A stretch of DNA of 64,000 nt from Ulota crispa (GCA_963920765.1 OY987243.1:16802001-16866000); one strand, 5' to 3'. Positions 1 through 12,053 are shown, numbered from the stretch's first letter. Notes: a model not told the origin generated them from the letters alone. Numbers and translations are program-made.

Positions 1-61
1 TTTGAGAGGGCTTGTTCGCTTTTCGAAGCACAGCACTGACAAGGTGCTGGATCTCTTTCAG

Positions 62-829
62 GTGAGGTTGGTTGGTGTGTGCGCAAGCGGCTCGGAGAGC
101 CTCTATCTCGTCTACGAGTACGCCGAGAACGGCTCGCTCAGCGATTGTCTCCACTACCAAGTTGCGTACCCGGATTCCAGCTTCTCCAGGACGGTGGGAT
201 TGTTATCATGGAAACTCCGGATCCAGATTGCACTCGACGTAGCATCAGGACTGGAGTATTTGCACAACTACACAAAGCCAAGTCTAGTGCACAAGGACGT
301 GAAGAGCAGCAACATTCTTCTCGACCGGCAGTTCCGTGCCAAAGTGGCTAACTTCGGCATGGCCAAATCCGCCGAGGGAGACATGCCAGGTCCCATGATG
401 ACCGAGCACATCGTGGGCACACAAGGGTACATGGCGCCGGAGTATCTCGAGCACGGGCTGGTCACCACGCGCGCGGACGTGTTCTCCTTCGGCGTGGTAC
501 TTCTGGAGATTGTGTCCGGTCGTGAGGCCATCTTCGTCGGCGTCAACGGCATGTTGACGCATCTCTCGGCGACGATCTTCGACGTGCTGGATGGGGGGGA
601 GGCACAGAATGCGAAGCTGGTCGCATGGGTGGACCCGCGTTTGCAAAACGCCTACCCGCGGGACGTTGCGTTCAGCGCAGCCAGCTTAGCCAAGACGTGT
701 GTGCAAACAGACCCCAGCAAGCGCCCCGACATGAAAGAGATCAGCTTTGCGTTGTCGAAGCTGTGTCATGCTTCTCAGGAGTGGGAATCGTCTGCTCGCT
801 ACACTGGCGCTACCATTGAAGCTCGGTGA
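62..829 (+). CDS. LysM receptor-like kinase, LYR/LYK4-5-like, C-terminal part of the kinase domain (partial)
   Basis: Last exon of a receptor kinase; the rest lies before the window. A splice acceptor (ctctttcag) ends at 61, so bases 1-61 are intron. The exon encodes about 255 residues: VRLVGVCASG (beta-strand region), YLVYEYAENGSL (hinge), HKDVKSSNILL (catalytic loop), VANFGMAKS, GTQGYMAPEY (activation segment) and a C-terminal RPDMKEISFALSKL helix. The loop is HKD instead of HRD, and the magnesium-binding DFG is NFG, so the Asp is lost. This is the pattern of LYR-type LysM receptors (Arabidopsis LYK4/LYK5), which bind chitin-like oligosaccharides and signal through an active partner kinase. 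The LysM ectodomain is not in view, so the family call rests on kinase-domain resemblance. Stop at 827-829. Confidence 0.75.
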   Translation: MRLVGVCASGSESLYLVYEYAENGSLSDCLHYQVAYPDSSFSRTVGLLSWKLRIQIALDVASGLEYLHNYTKPSLVHKDVKSSNILLDRQFRAKVANFGMAKSAEGDMPGPMMTEHIVGTQGYMAPEYLEHGLVTTRADVFSFGVVLLEIVSGREAIFVGVNGMLTHLSATIFDVLDGGEAQNAKLVAWVDPRLQNAYPRDVAFSAASLAKTCVQTDPSKRPDMKEISFALSKLCHASQEWESSARYTGATIEAR

Positions 830-1600
830 TCGATCATGCCTGGTTTCACTTGCATCGGCGTTCGCTAGCACGAGTGCCAATTTTCGTAGCTTTCTGGTAA
901 TGGTTGTGAACATCATGGAGGGGCGGTTGTGGTCGTCCGCGATTGTGCACCTCGGAGAATGTGCTCCATGGGGATTCTGCGGAGGTGATGTTTGTTTATG
1001 CGCCATTTATTGCCTGAAAGGCATCCTGTCGAGCACCTCAAAATAGGATGTGTTCTCCAGTTTTTGCAGCATTGATATCGGACTTACGGTAACGTAGTTT
1101 TAGTCCCCTGATCTATTGGTCAGTGGATCCGTCGGCACGTACTGTCGACCTTTTGCTACCGAGAATCGAGGTGCAGAGATAAGAAAGGGAAAGAGCCCCA
1201 CCGCTGATTCAGCGTTCATTGTGTAGGACTGGGTGGATCTACGATGCGATCCGCTTTCACCTTTGGCGCCTGATGTCACTTGTTTTCAAATCCGGCCAAA
1301 AGTAGAGGGTTGACCCCTTCTGAAGTACTTTTTTTATTATTTGTATAATACCTTCTGTCTGAACAGTGCTCACGCGTTTTCCTGTGGAAAAGGCTGTTGT
1401 AGGCGATATACTGTAGCATGGCCAACTAGCCCACTACTCTGTACTCTGTACTGCTGCGTGAGCGCCGCGAAATCCTTGTGAGTCAATTATTGGTTGCATC
1501 ATCAAGCCGCCGTAGGAAACATTTCGCAAAAGAACAAGCAGCTGGCCTTCAAGTTAGTACGGTATTCTTCCTCGTAATTCTCCGGTGACGAACCCCAAAT
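830..1600 (+). other. Probable 3' UTR and downstream flank of the receptor kinase
   Basis: No gene is visible. The first 200-600 bases keep the mixed base composition of the kinase gene and are probably its 3' UTR. Composition becomes AT-rich after about 1550, where the first mobile-element arm begins. Confidence 0.4.
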
Positions 1601-1938
1601 TATCAAAAACACCTTATTCGTTAACTTGGAAAAACGGTATATTTTGGGACTTTGAAGGTTTGAGGTGATCACCTAAAACCGAGCTTAGTGTTTTTGTTTT
1701 GTACACGTGTCCTCACCTGAGAGGAGGAATTTGCAAGGGAAAAGATCTTAGTGGTTCAGACTGATCTGGTGGTAATTTTTTGGATTTAAGGTGAAGTACA
1801 AAGTGGGGCACTTATTTTTCCCAAATTAACAAATATGGTGTTCAAACAATAGATTAAACTTTATAGAGCATAGCCTCTGGCTGTTTGGTCAAACTTCAAA
1901 ATCTTTCAAGGCTTCAAAAAACTGTCTTTGTTTTTTAA

Positions 1939-2586
1939 CCCCTAAATGCCCTAGGCCTTTTTTGAGCTTCTAGGAATTTGCTCTAAATTGAACAAAAAGC
2001 CAACATTTTGATAAGTTGTATCAATTTTTTTTAAATTGTAACCATACAAATTTAAACTAGATATGTTAGACATCACATAGGAAAAGAAAACACAACAATA
2101 CCACTTATGGATTGAAAGATTATAATGTTTTGATCAAGAGGGTGTTAAAATAGTGAAAGTGATTTAAAGTCTTTCAATCTTCTTTTCACATGTCAATTCT
2201 AAAATGTAGGTCACCACAAAAGTATGAGTTTAAAGGACATAACATACATACTTCCAATCCAATTACAACTTTTCAAAATCTCTTTTACAAATTTTTTAAA
2301 TGAATTTCTAGTGTGAAATTTTCTTTAAGATCTAGTGTATTTGAGGCTCATTTTCATGAGCTCTCAACACTAAAAAAGTCAAGATTGCAATGGAAGCCCT
2401 TGCACAAAATCTTGAATAGAAAATTCACAATTCAATAATTCCCAAAATTAGGTTTTTGATGCTAAAACTAGACTTCAAAAAGAACAATCTGAAAATAAAA
2501 ATTTCTAAAAATAGAAACTTATTTAGGTATTATTGAACTTCAAAATATTGTTGGCACCAAAATGTGGTGCCTTGGGCATTTAGGGA
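1939..2586. mobile_element. TTAA element, CCCCTAAATGCCC ends (piggyBac/Sola3-like, non-autonomous)
   Basis: Left end TTAA-CCCCTAAATGCCC; the right end read inward is TTAA-TCCCTAAATGCCC, 12 of 13 matching. Length 648 bp with intact TTAA on both sides. The interior is AT-rich with no long reading frame. It is nested in the 1790-3617 element. Confidence 0.75.
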
Positions 2587-3257
2587 TTAAATATGAATTC
2601 ACAATTTTAATATTTTGCTGAAAACTAGATAATGCTGTTGTTTTTTTTCATGAAATGAATAAAATTCATAACTTTGCCAATTAGTTATAAATTTTGAAAA
2701 CTAAATCCTAAGTATGCATCATGTTGTGGAACGTTGTGGTATGAAATCAAAATTTGGTGATGTGTTCTAATTAGCAAATCAAGAGCTTTTGTTTTAGGCA
2801 CAAAGTTCAAGTTGCAATATAGAATGTTGTACTTTAGAAACTTTTAGAACTTCAAATTAGAGGAGAGACTAGACTCAGTGAGCTCATTTCATTGTTTGGG
2901 CTCAAATTTTAAAATGTCATTTTTACAATTAATATAATATTTAGGTTCAGAGCAAGGAGAAAGACGTTGTCATGTACATTCAGAAGGCAGCTTTTGTCAT
3001 CATTAGGTTTTAAATTTTTTGGTAAAGAAATATTTGTAGATTCTCAACTATAGAGATTCCATCAACAAGAGCTGCTCTTACATTTAAAAACTCTTCTAAC
3101 AAAAGATTATAATGACAATTATCCATCAAGAAGTCCAACTTGATCACTCTTGAAGGTTGGGCCACGTTAACAAAAAGGAAGCTCTAAAACAACATTTTGT
3201 AAAAAGCAAGTAACAGTACTTACTTCTTCATATAAAAAGAGATCCTTGGAATTTTAA

Positions 3258-3564
3258 CCCCTAAATGACCAAACCCCTACAAGGTATAAAATAGATTTTG
3301 GGCAGGCTTACACTACTGTGATTTTGGACCAATTTTTTCAAAAAATTTGAGATAGAGTTTAGCAAAGGGATATGCAAGGATTTGATTTTTATTTCCTTTT
3401 TAATTATTGAAATTGGATTTACAATTCAAAAGTTACATACAATTTTGGAGAAATTGTTGATCAAAGGGGCAAATTGGGCATGCCAATTGATGTTAACTTT
3501 TCTCAAGGGAAACCAATGAAGTTATTAAGGCATGACCCTTCACCAAAGTATGTCCAAAGCAATA
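3258..3564. mobile_element. Truncated TTAA element, left end only
   Basis: TTAA (3254-3257) is followed by CCCCTAAATGACC and then a segment (ATTTTGGGCAGGC) typical of the 900-bp subfamily at 13786, 18630 and 55193. No matching right end follows before the arm of the enclosing element at 3565, so it appears truncated. Confidence 0.5.
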
Positions 3565-3820
3565 AACACCATATTAGGTAAATTGCAAAAAATCAAGGGA
3601 CTAGTTTGTACTTCACCTTAATTTTACATATAGTAAATGTAGGCATAGCTATTATAGCTCAATGTTGTAATTATTTGAAATTGTTGGAGACAGTCACTAA
3701 GACTTCACTATTGTCCAAGAAAGTGCATTTTTTTTTGTAATATGCTAAATTTTACATAATGGCAAAAATAGTGAATGTCCCAAAATGTATTGTTTTTCCC
3801 AATTTACTTAATGTGGTGTT

Positions 3821-4672
3821 AATAGTGTACTTAATAAATACATTATTATATTAGATAATTTCATTAGTTTTGAATTGTAATAGCTACTAGAGATTTATGC
3901 TTTTGTTTTATTTTATCTTTTTGACTATCAATAAACATAAAGTCTTCAAATTCACTATTTGAATTTTTATTTTTCAAAAGTATCTTTTGGAAGTTTGGTT
4001 TGCAAAGGACCTTTATTTAATGTGAATTTTAAGCACATGTTTGCTATATAGGCCCATGTATGGTTTGTTCCCTATATCTATTGGTCATGCAAACTTGTGG
4101 AGATATACATAACATGATTTAGAGCATGTTGATCAAATCTTTTTGGCATTTATAGTGCAAAGAATGTCTACAACATGCAATCAAAGAAACGTAAAATTTT
4201 TGGACAACTGTCAAAACAACTTTTATACTACCTTCAAATGATCATACCTCATAATCCAAATTGTCAAACCTCACAAAAATTTCACCATATCTTCTTGCAT
4301 AAAAATAGTGCATGATTATGGGAATCAAATTTTGTATGTTTAAAAAAAAAAATAACCATAGGATCTTGCATGATTTAAAATGACAGTTTTGAGTTCTTTT
4401 TTAGAAAAAAATCAACTTAATCCTTGAGGCGTTAACACCCAAATTTTCATTCGTTTTTAAAACAATAGTTCTTTAACTTTGCAAATAGTCGTCTCCTAAT
4501 TCTTGCCTTTGAATGGTGGACAGGTTATTTTTGATAAAGCAATACATGAAACCTTAAGCATAATAGTTGTTTCTAATATTATAAATATACATTCTTTACT
4601 TCATCCGTTTTAAACCGGCTACTGCATAGCCTATGTAGCATGAGCCACTTTGTGGCCTTGTCATCCTTTTAG
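3821..4672. other. AT-rich spacer, nothing recognised
   Basis: Strongly AT-rich, no reading frame of note and no clear inverted repeat. Confidence 0.5.
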
Positions 4673-5552
4673 ACCCTAAACACCCAAGGGTGGTTTTCTT
4701 GTTTTTGGATGGTAATTTTGGAGTTTTTGATATTGTCCTTGTAAGATCATTATTTGACATCAAAACAAAATTGCAATCATAGGGTCTTGAAATTCAAGGT
4801 TTTTGAATGGTTTTATTAAAACAACCTCCAAAAAGGCTAGGTTAATTTTATTTGTGAATAAATGAGGATGATAATGGATTTTTTTGGATTTTTTTTAGCT
4901 GCTCGCAAAAATGGTAATTTTTGTGTACAAAATTAGGAAAATAACCCCTTGTGATGATTTAGTATTTATTGTTGTTACTTCAAAACTAATGATCCCCCTT
5001 TCAAATTCATGACCACAATTTTATAAATGAGCTTGCAAAGCAATTGTCAAAGAGCTACCACCTAATACAAAGAGAAAATTTAGTTTTAATTATTAACCAA
5101 GAATCATCATGAATGAAAGGAAGGATTAAATGGTGAATGAATTCTAATTTGTACAACAAAAGCATTCCAAGTGAAAATGGCCCAAAACACATTTGGATTT
5201 TATTAGAAAACGGATTTTCAATGGAAGGGCCGTCAGTCCCTAGGGGAGTGCCTAATGGAAATCATTACTTTATTCTCAACTTGCTTCCCATTTTTTCAAT
5301 GTGGCAACTTGTCATAGGCTCTTTAGTGACATTGTTCATCACAATTTTTGGAGCGCAAGAGATGTGCTTGCAATTTAGCTTCCACCAAAAACAATTGGAA
5401 TAAGATATGAAGGATGTTAAATTGAACATTGAAACTAACTTCAGTTTGCAACTTCTCCAAAAAGAAAACCCTAAAACAATAAAGTCTCTAACTTCATCAA
5501 GGTTTCAAAATTTCCATGAACACTAAAATTTGGTGCATTGTGCATTTAGGGG
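4673..5552. mobile_element. Degenerate TTAA element
   Basis: The left end ACCCTAAACACCC follows TTAG; the right end read inward is CCCCTAAATGCAC next to TTAT. Both flanks look like TTAA with one substitution. 880 bp, older than the copies with intact TTAA. The short frame at 5137-5403 has no recognisable similarity and is probably not a gene. Confidence 0.5.
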
Positions 5553-5626
5553 ATAAAGCATCTCCACCCCTCCGGGCTCTTTCAAAGATTTCCATATGTT
5601 TTGGCCAGCTCTCAAGCCCCTTGATC

Positions 5627-5998
5627 TCTCCACCCATGCTCTACAAAAAGGTGGCCTTGCACTCCAACAAGCCCCATAAATAATTAGTTGACCACTTATG
5701 AAGTAAAGTAGAGGATAAAGTCCATTAAACTTAAGATCAATAATGATGAATAGTGGCTTGGATGGCCCTTGCTAAACACAATAGGATAAAGTGTTATGAG
5801 TGGGTTTTGAGAGGGCACTTTCCATCCACTTTGAGTGTAAGTGTAGGAGTCACTAGAGGAGATGCCCTTGACTATTCATCATTATCGATCCTAAGTTTTG
5901 TGGATTTTATCCTCTATGTTCCTTGATAAGTGGTCAATTGATTATTTTTGGGGCATGTTGGACTGCAAGGCCACCTTTTTGAAGAGCATGGGTGGAGA
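5627..5998. mobile_element. Long palindromic (foldback) MITE
   Basis: Starts TCTCCACCCATGCTCTACAA and ends with its near-complement (AAGAGCATGGGTGGAGA). The two arms are about 125 bp each and pair through most of their length (for example AGGTGGCCTTGCA at 5651 against TGCAAGGCCACCT at 5965). It abuts the TTAA that begins the next element (5999-6002). Confidence 0.6.
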
Positions 5999-6002
5999 TT
6001 AA

Positions 6003-6916
6003 TCCCTAAAAGACCAAGGAGCCCACTTTGGGCTTTATGAGAACTCGGGCATGCTCTATTGACTTCATAATTTGGAAATTTTTCATGAACTTTTTAGGAT
6101 GGATGCTACTCATCATAATCTACATGTGAAGCTTTATTTCATGTCATTCCAATAAGTAATGCAAAAGTTATAAGGTTTTTTCAATTTCAATGTCAAACCG
6201 GGCAGCAAAAAATATATTCTAAATTTTTATTTCTTATTTTCTATAGAATTGTATAGATTGATATCTACTCAAAAAAAGTTGAATCACTCAATTCCAAACA
6301 ATGAAGTAAGAGTTAAAAGGAGTTTTATTTTGCGGGCAATGATGGTAGGAAGAGGGTAGAAAAAACATATAAAGTTATCTTTTACTCTCAATTTTGAAAA
6401 TTTTCAAATGAAATTGAAAATGAAAGTTACTAATTGTTTGTTAGAGCATTCTCACCATTGGGATTAACAATTTTCAAATTCTTCCAAAACTTATTAGCAT
6501 ATTAGTTATACTTTTCATTCATCAATACCTTTCACTTTACAACTTTTGTAAAAATGAATCCAAAGTTTTATTTGGTTAAATTTTTTTATATGTGCTTTCA
6601 ACCTATTTTCCAACATATTGCCAAAATTGCACAAGAAATACAACATATGTGTTTTTCTCTAAAAAGTTTGAAAAACAAAACTTTAGCTTCTGGAAGGAAT
6701 AGAAAAGCCTACATTTTGAAGTTTAGGCACATTGATATTGCAATTGGTGGGGATATTCATTTTGAAATTTTGGGACAATGTACTTGTGCAAGTCAACCAA
6801 AGGATTCTACAGTTGGATATGTTTAAAAGTAAGTTTCAAAGAAGATTTTGACCCTAGTTTGGAGACTTGTATTTTGAAGCAATTTTGGGGTTCTAAACAC
6901 AAAAGAATTTTAGGGG
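6003..6916. mobile_element. TTAA element with TCCCTAAAAG / CCCCTAAAAT ends
   Basis: Intact TTAA at 5999-6002 and 6917-6920. Left end TCCCTAAAAGACC; right end read inward CCCCTAAAATTCT. 914 bp. The frames at 6554-6987 are short, overlap on both strands and look incidental. Confidence 0.55.
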
Positions 6917-7061
6917 TTAAGGAGCTTGAGGCCCCGCCAAAACAAATGAAAAACTTTGAAAGAGCCCAGACTGATGGAGATGCTTGAAGTGTGGAAAAAA
7001 TTTGTAGCTCATCAAGTTTGAAGGAAGCAAACATGTCACTTGGTGACTACGATTGAGCATT

Positions 7062-7261
7062 AGGGGGTTTCATGTATCTCCAAAAAACAATGAACAAATG
7101 GTCGTGAACGAGTTTTTGTTCACCAATATATGCCACCACGACCTCAGGAGGTCATCATAATTCATGCCTCGTGACCTGTTCACGGAGTGACTTGGCCAGG
7201 TTATTCACCAATTTCAATTACATGAACGAAATCGGTAGTGAATGGCATATTTAAAACCCCT
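7062..7261. repeat. About 200-bp dispersed repeat, copy 1 (GGGGTTT...AAACCCC ends)
   Basis: Starts near GGGGGTTTCATGTATCTCC and ends AAAACCCC. It matches 25974-26162 in order, including the shared block TGAACAAATGG-CGTGAAC-AGTTTTTGTT. The ends are inverted (GGGGTTTTCA / TGAAAACCCC in copy 2). Probably a MITE; no target duplication is clear. Confidence 0.5.
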
Positions 7262-7664
7262 TCTCATTGGGATCCTGGAAATGTTTGCTAGAAAAAAATC
7301 CCAGCCGTGCAATGTACTAACCTTGTATTAGCAAACCGCTACAATAGGTGCACGTGGTGCGTTTGGGGAGAGCGAGGGAATGCCGGGACACGTTGGATAA
7401 AAGCATCTTTTGAAACCTACCCCACTGGTCCCCACAATAGTCATGCTTTGCGGCAAAATTAGGTGTAAGAGCATTTCCACCGACCTCAAAGACTTCATAA
7501 CTAGGAAACACAATGTTTCTAGTTTTCAATGTTGACCACTTAATTCTTCCACCTGTTCAAAAAGGTAAATTAATATTCAACTAATGATAAGTCTCCTTGT
7601 TTAAAGAAATAAATAGATTTTCAATCATTGATTCTTCAACTTCCTAGTTGTAAAAAAAAATATA

Positions 7665-8156
7665 CTCCCTCCATCCCAAAATGATCTTCTTGTTGGCCTT
7701 TTTTTAATGTCCCAAAATGATCTTCTTGTTGCAAGATTCTCTCCCATTGGAGCACAACCAACCAAGTTTGACTTGACACCTTAGTAGGGCCTACAGAGAA
7801 AACTTGTGTGGTCACGGGTGCTCTTTATAAATGCCAAAATAATTGGATTCTCTCCTATTGGAGCACAACCAGCTGGATTTGACTTGACACCGTAACTGTA
7901 CAGACTTGACACCGTAACTGTAGAGCCTACAAAGAAAAACTGTTAGGCCACCGGTGCTCTAAAAAAAAGCCAAAAAAATCAATTTTCAATCACTTTGAAA
8001 TCAGTGTTTAAAAATTAATTTGAAACTCAAAACTTCAGGATAATAAGAGGACATCAAATTCTATTCATAGGTAAAATAATAGTTGAAAAATACTTCTTTT
8101 CAAGCTTAATCTATAACATTTTGTGTGATAAGAAGATTATTTTGGGATGGAGGGAG
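7665..8156. mobile_element. Stowaway-type MITE (Tc1/mariner-like)
   Basis: Terminal repeats CTCCCTCCATCCCAAAAT on the left, exact inverted copy on the right, continuing (ATCTTCTTGT / ATCTTCTTAT) to about 28 bp. A TA dinucleotide flanks each end (7663-7664, 8157-8158). CTCCCTCC with TA duplication is the classic Stowaway signature of plant genomes. 492 bp. The left subterminal motif is partly duplicated at about 7710-7730. Confidence 0.85.
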
Positions 8157-8166
8157 TAGTACTGAA

Positions 8167-9043
8167 CCCCTAAACTATCAAGGTTATTTTCTGCCAAAAA
8201 TCACTCAAACTGCTTTTATTTTTGCGTTCACCAAAAATTTCAACAAAATGTTGTTCTTCAAAATCTAACCATAGGATCTTATAATGCACTTGTAGAAGAA
8301 GAAGTGGTAAAAATTTTGTGACATTTGACAATACAGATTGAAAGTTATGAGCATTTGAAGGGATTTTTTTTTTTTTTTTTTTTTTTCCCATTGTGCCCAA
8401 AAATTTCAGATGGCTTTGACTGACATTTGCTGATTTTTTTTGCACTACAAACCTTGAAGTTGTAATTTTGTCTTATAGGTAATCAAGTTTGACCTTTGTA
8501 CACCAATTTTTAAGGCAATCAAAGACACCAAACACATCCTAAAAAATATTGCAATGCCACTATATGACAAGTTTTGCAAACACATTAGGACATTTTTGCG
8601 TGAAGTTTCCCACCACATGTTTTTAGATATGGGAAATCCAAATGATATGTTTGAAGATGAACATGTACTTCAAGTGTAAAAAAAAAAAAGGTTAAAAACC
8701 TCAAAAACTCTAAAATTTAGAAGCTCCCAAAGCCCAACCTAACCTCCTAATTGGAGAATAATGGGGACCACAAGAGCAACATGTGACAACCCCTCCTTGC
8801 TCCCCCCCTTCAAAGTCAATATTTTCTCCCTTGCCCAAGCTGCCCCTCAAACTGCTTTTGACCAAAAAAAAGCCCATAACTTGTGAACCGTGTGACATAA
8901 TCACATGATTTTTTGCATCCCACAAACCTTATACATTCCTACACACTCATAAAAAGTTTCAAAAAATTATGTAAAAATTTGAGGTCACATGAGCCTATCC
9001 AAAATCCCTATAGTCCCTTGAGGGGACTTTGGGGCTTTAGGGG
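8167..9043. mobile_element. TTAA element (900-bp subfamily, reverse orientation)
   Basis: The right end read inward is TTAA-CCCCTAAAGCCCC followed by the block found after the left end of the 13786, 18630 and 55193 copies (GATTTTGG-TAGGCTCATG). The left end is CCCCTAAAC next to TGAA, a decayed TTAA. It contains a poly-T run at 8367-8386. 877 bp. Confidence 0.6.
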
Positions 9044-9556
9044 TTAAAGGAGTTGTTGTGCATTGGAAAATTGAATTTTTAGCCTTGGCAAAGAGAATGT
9101 TTGGGCAAGTCCATGCATCAATTGCTCCCTTTTCATTAAAACATTTCTCCAACCTATTATTTTCTCACTAGTGTACTAGTGCACCCTTCGGGCCCACTTC
9201 AAACACCAGGGTTGCTAGCAAGCAAGCGTGTGAGCATGAGCTTGTGAATTTGAGAGCCTATGAGCGGGAAGTTTTTTAAGCAAATTTTGGGGTGAAATAC
9301 CTATGACCGTGGAACTTTAGTACAAATCTGAAATAATAAGTAGATCATATTGTAAGAAAACTTGTGGAATATATGAAACAAATTGAACACCATAATCAAA
9401 ATTTTCAAATTTGTTGTAGACTTACATAAATCATGTAATAATTAAATAAACCAAGAAATGCAAGGAGGAAATATATAGCCATAAAACACACAAATGTATA
9501 GATAATAAATAAACCATATACGTACCAATTTTTGAATTATGAAAGTTTCACAAGTC

Positions 9557-12053
9557 TAAGCCTTAGTGGACTCATTGGGTCATTTGGATGAGTCATTAGT
9601 ATTGGGTATGTCTGAAGATTGCTCTTTGTCAGAAGCCATTCCATCTATAAACTAAAGGATGTTCAAAGTATAAGTATCACAACAACATCTAGGTATAAAG
9701 CATCATAAATTTCAAATATTGAGGCCATTTGCTATGCATACAAAGATAGGGAGAAAATCATATCTGGACTAATCCAAAAGTTCTTAATAGTGTTGGTTGG
9801 AGAATTGGTCATTGTTATTAATCCACAAATGCTATTTAAATGCATTTAATGTATTAAAGTCAATTCAAACATAAATACATTAAATTTTAATAGAATGATG
9901 AAGGATGAAGACTTTTTTACTAAATTTAAAATTTTATGCTAATTTTTGAGATAATTCATGGATAGCATTTGGATCTTGTGTAGTTACTATTAAAGATGGG
10001 TCATCTTTATCTACTATTGCGGACAAGGTCTGCATCATGAATTTCAGTATTACAACAAAAATATCTTCATTTTCCTCTAATTCCAATATGATGGTCTATA
10101 CTACAACAAGCAGTAACCGCCGCACTTGTAAACAAAATAGAAACCATTAAGCAAAATTAAGTTGAAAACAAAAAGAAGGATACAAAAAATACAACAATAC
10201 AACTAGTAATACTACTAGTTGAGGTTGTGCAATCCAAAAGAACATCCATTTCAAGCAATACGGCTTTAATGAAAAGCTGAATGAACTTGGGAATTTTCAC
10301 AAGTGGTATTATGAGCCATAGTCTAATGCCATGCATGGCTAAATTGTTTGTCCATGTGAAATTCATAAAATTGTCATTGTATGCAATGTCCAAGCCTATT
10401 TTCTCCATTGTCCCTTTGTGTTCAAAAGTGAAATGGCAATTTTGTTCCTCCTTCAGGTCCTTCACTAAGAGGATTTTACAGATTTTTGTGTCTAACAAAC
10501 CAACCATGTACTAATAAATTACTTTACACACATAAAATAAAATAAAAACAACAAATTAAAGAAGATAAAATGTCAGGGACTCATATTGCAAGAGGTATCA
10601 AAAGACAAAGTCAAATATAGTCAACTTGTACCCATCTACTTTTTCATTACCAACATAAGATAAATTTTGCATAGCCTTGTAATACTAACCTTAGAATCGG
10701 CAAAATAAGAATAAATTACAACAATTGTGCCATAGTCTTGCAAATGCTTCTTAGTAAAAACAAAAACTACTTGAAGTACATTGTGATCATGTTGTCAAAG
10801 TTTTAAAGAAAATCAAACAACCATCACACAACAACCTTGAAATACAAAAGATTTCATCACCTTACCTTTAATGTAGATTTAAGGTTATAAAAATGCAACC
10901 TACCTCAATATTTCAAACACATTTGCTTAGAAAAGTCTTCAATTTCTCTTCTAGCATTGATTTTAGTGAAACCCATCTAGCATAAGAAGATGGCACTAAC
11001 AAATTGCATTATTTGAAGAACTTGGGCATTTGGTATGATGTTGTGTGGCATGTGGCAACAAGTGGAGCTTGTTTAACATCATTTCAAGTATCCTACTATT
11101 AGAATGCTTCTCAACCTATGTCAAGGCTAGTGTATGTAGTTTAGGGATGAATTAAAAAATGCATGATGCACTAAAACAAGAGATTATTAATATTGATGTC
11201 AAATCTCTTCGAGACAACTTTGGCTATTGATTGAATTTGCAATAGCTACAAATTCCATCATTTTCACATAAATTTCTTAGCTTTATCCTTTGATCCTGCT
11301 TGCATGATGTTAGCTACATCAACATCCCTCATTTTGTCCTCAACAATGATTCCATGGTACTTCCATAAAATGTGGTCTAAAAAATAACAACAATCTCTTG
11401 CTACACATATTAATGAAAAGAACAAAGCCATTACATCAAAGGAAGAGAATAAGAAAAAACCACTAAACGAGGAATTGAAATAATCATGGCTTACAATAAC
11501 TTTGCTTACCCAAAACATGAATGAGATAAACACATTTACAAGTATTGTATACCATGTCTTCATTATTAGTTTCACTCCACTATGTTTTAGCTCAAAAAGA
11601 TGCAAAACCTCAATGCACTTCTCTAGTGGAAGCAAGCCAATTTTTGAGTTTAACATAATGTAAGCATTAAGCAAGTTGAACAATTGCAATCAAATTACCA
11701 TGTACCAACATTACATGGTCTTGGGCATGCAGCAAAAAAATGTCATCATCAAATGACACACTCACAAAAGTATTTGCAATAGCATCAATAGCTAGTTTTG
11801 AATCCAAAACAAAAGAGTTCACTGATGAAGTAAAAGAATTATACATCTTGGAATGGATAGACACTTTGGATAATCTAATACCAATAATAATATAACAAAA
11901 CAACATGGGATTGTAATCTAGCCTAACACCATATCTTAAAATCACATAATATTTGAGCAAGTACATGACATTAAAATTTTTTAGAAGTAGCAAAATAATT
12001 TGCCGCTTTGCATTACTGCTATAAAAAATATGACAACAATCCAAGGTACACAT
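9557..12053 (-). pseudogene. Decayed coding sequence, family not recognised
   Basis: Several open stretches lie in one direction: 12053-11667 (128 residues), 11689-11264 (141), 10507-10157 (116) and a short ATG frame near 9645. Parts have protein-like composition (for example VEDKMRDVDVANIMQAG and KDLKEEQNCHFTFEHKG). Hydrophobic AT-driven codons dominate elsewhere, and no catalytic motif is recognisable. They may be remnants of a transposase inside the possible 9.2-16.7 kb element, or chance frames. Confidence 0.25.

Larger units (their letters stand above)
1790..3617. mobile_element. TTAA-flanked DNA element with GGTGAAGTACAAA terminal inverted repeats
   Basis: TTAA at 1786-1789 and 3618-3621 flank the termini GGTGAAGTACAAA and TTTGTACTTCACC. 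The arms extend imperfectly to about 53 bp (1790-1842 and 3565-3617). No transposase reading frame is visible, so it is non-autonomous. A second TTAA element (1939-2586) and a one-ended third (from 3258) are nested within it. The GGT...ACC ends resemble the elements at 49225, 53533 and 59002. Confidence 0.6.
1608..3820. repeat. Outer imperfect inverted repeat enclosing nested elements
   Basis: Arms at 1608-1650 and 3777-3820 are inverted copies (AACACCTTATTCGTTAAC on the left; the reverse complement reads similarly on the right, ending GTGGTGTT). The same motif (CCCAAATTAAC..ATGGTGTT) recurs in the arms of the inner element at 1790-3617. I read this as an older element invaded by a related one, which was itself invaded by TTAA elements at 1939 and 3258. 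Confidence 0.5.

Noticed and set aside
8367..8386. Poly-T run as a retroposon tail
   Set aside because: Lies inside a TTAA element; no target duplication or retroposon body.
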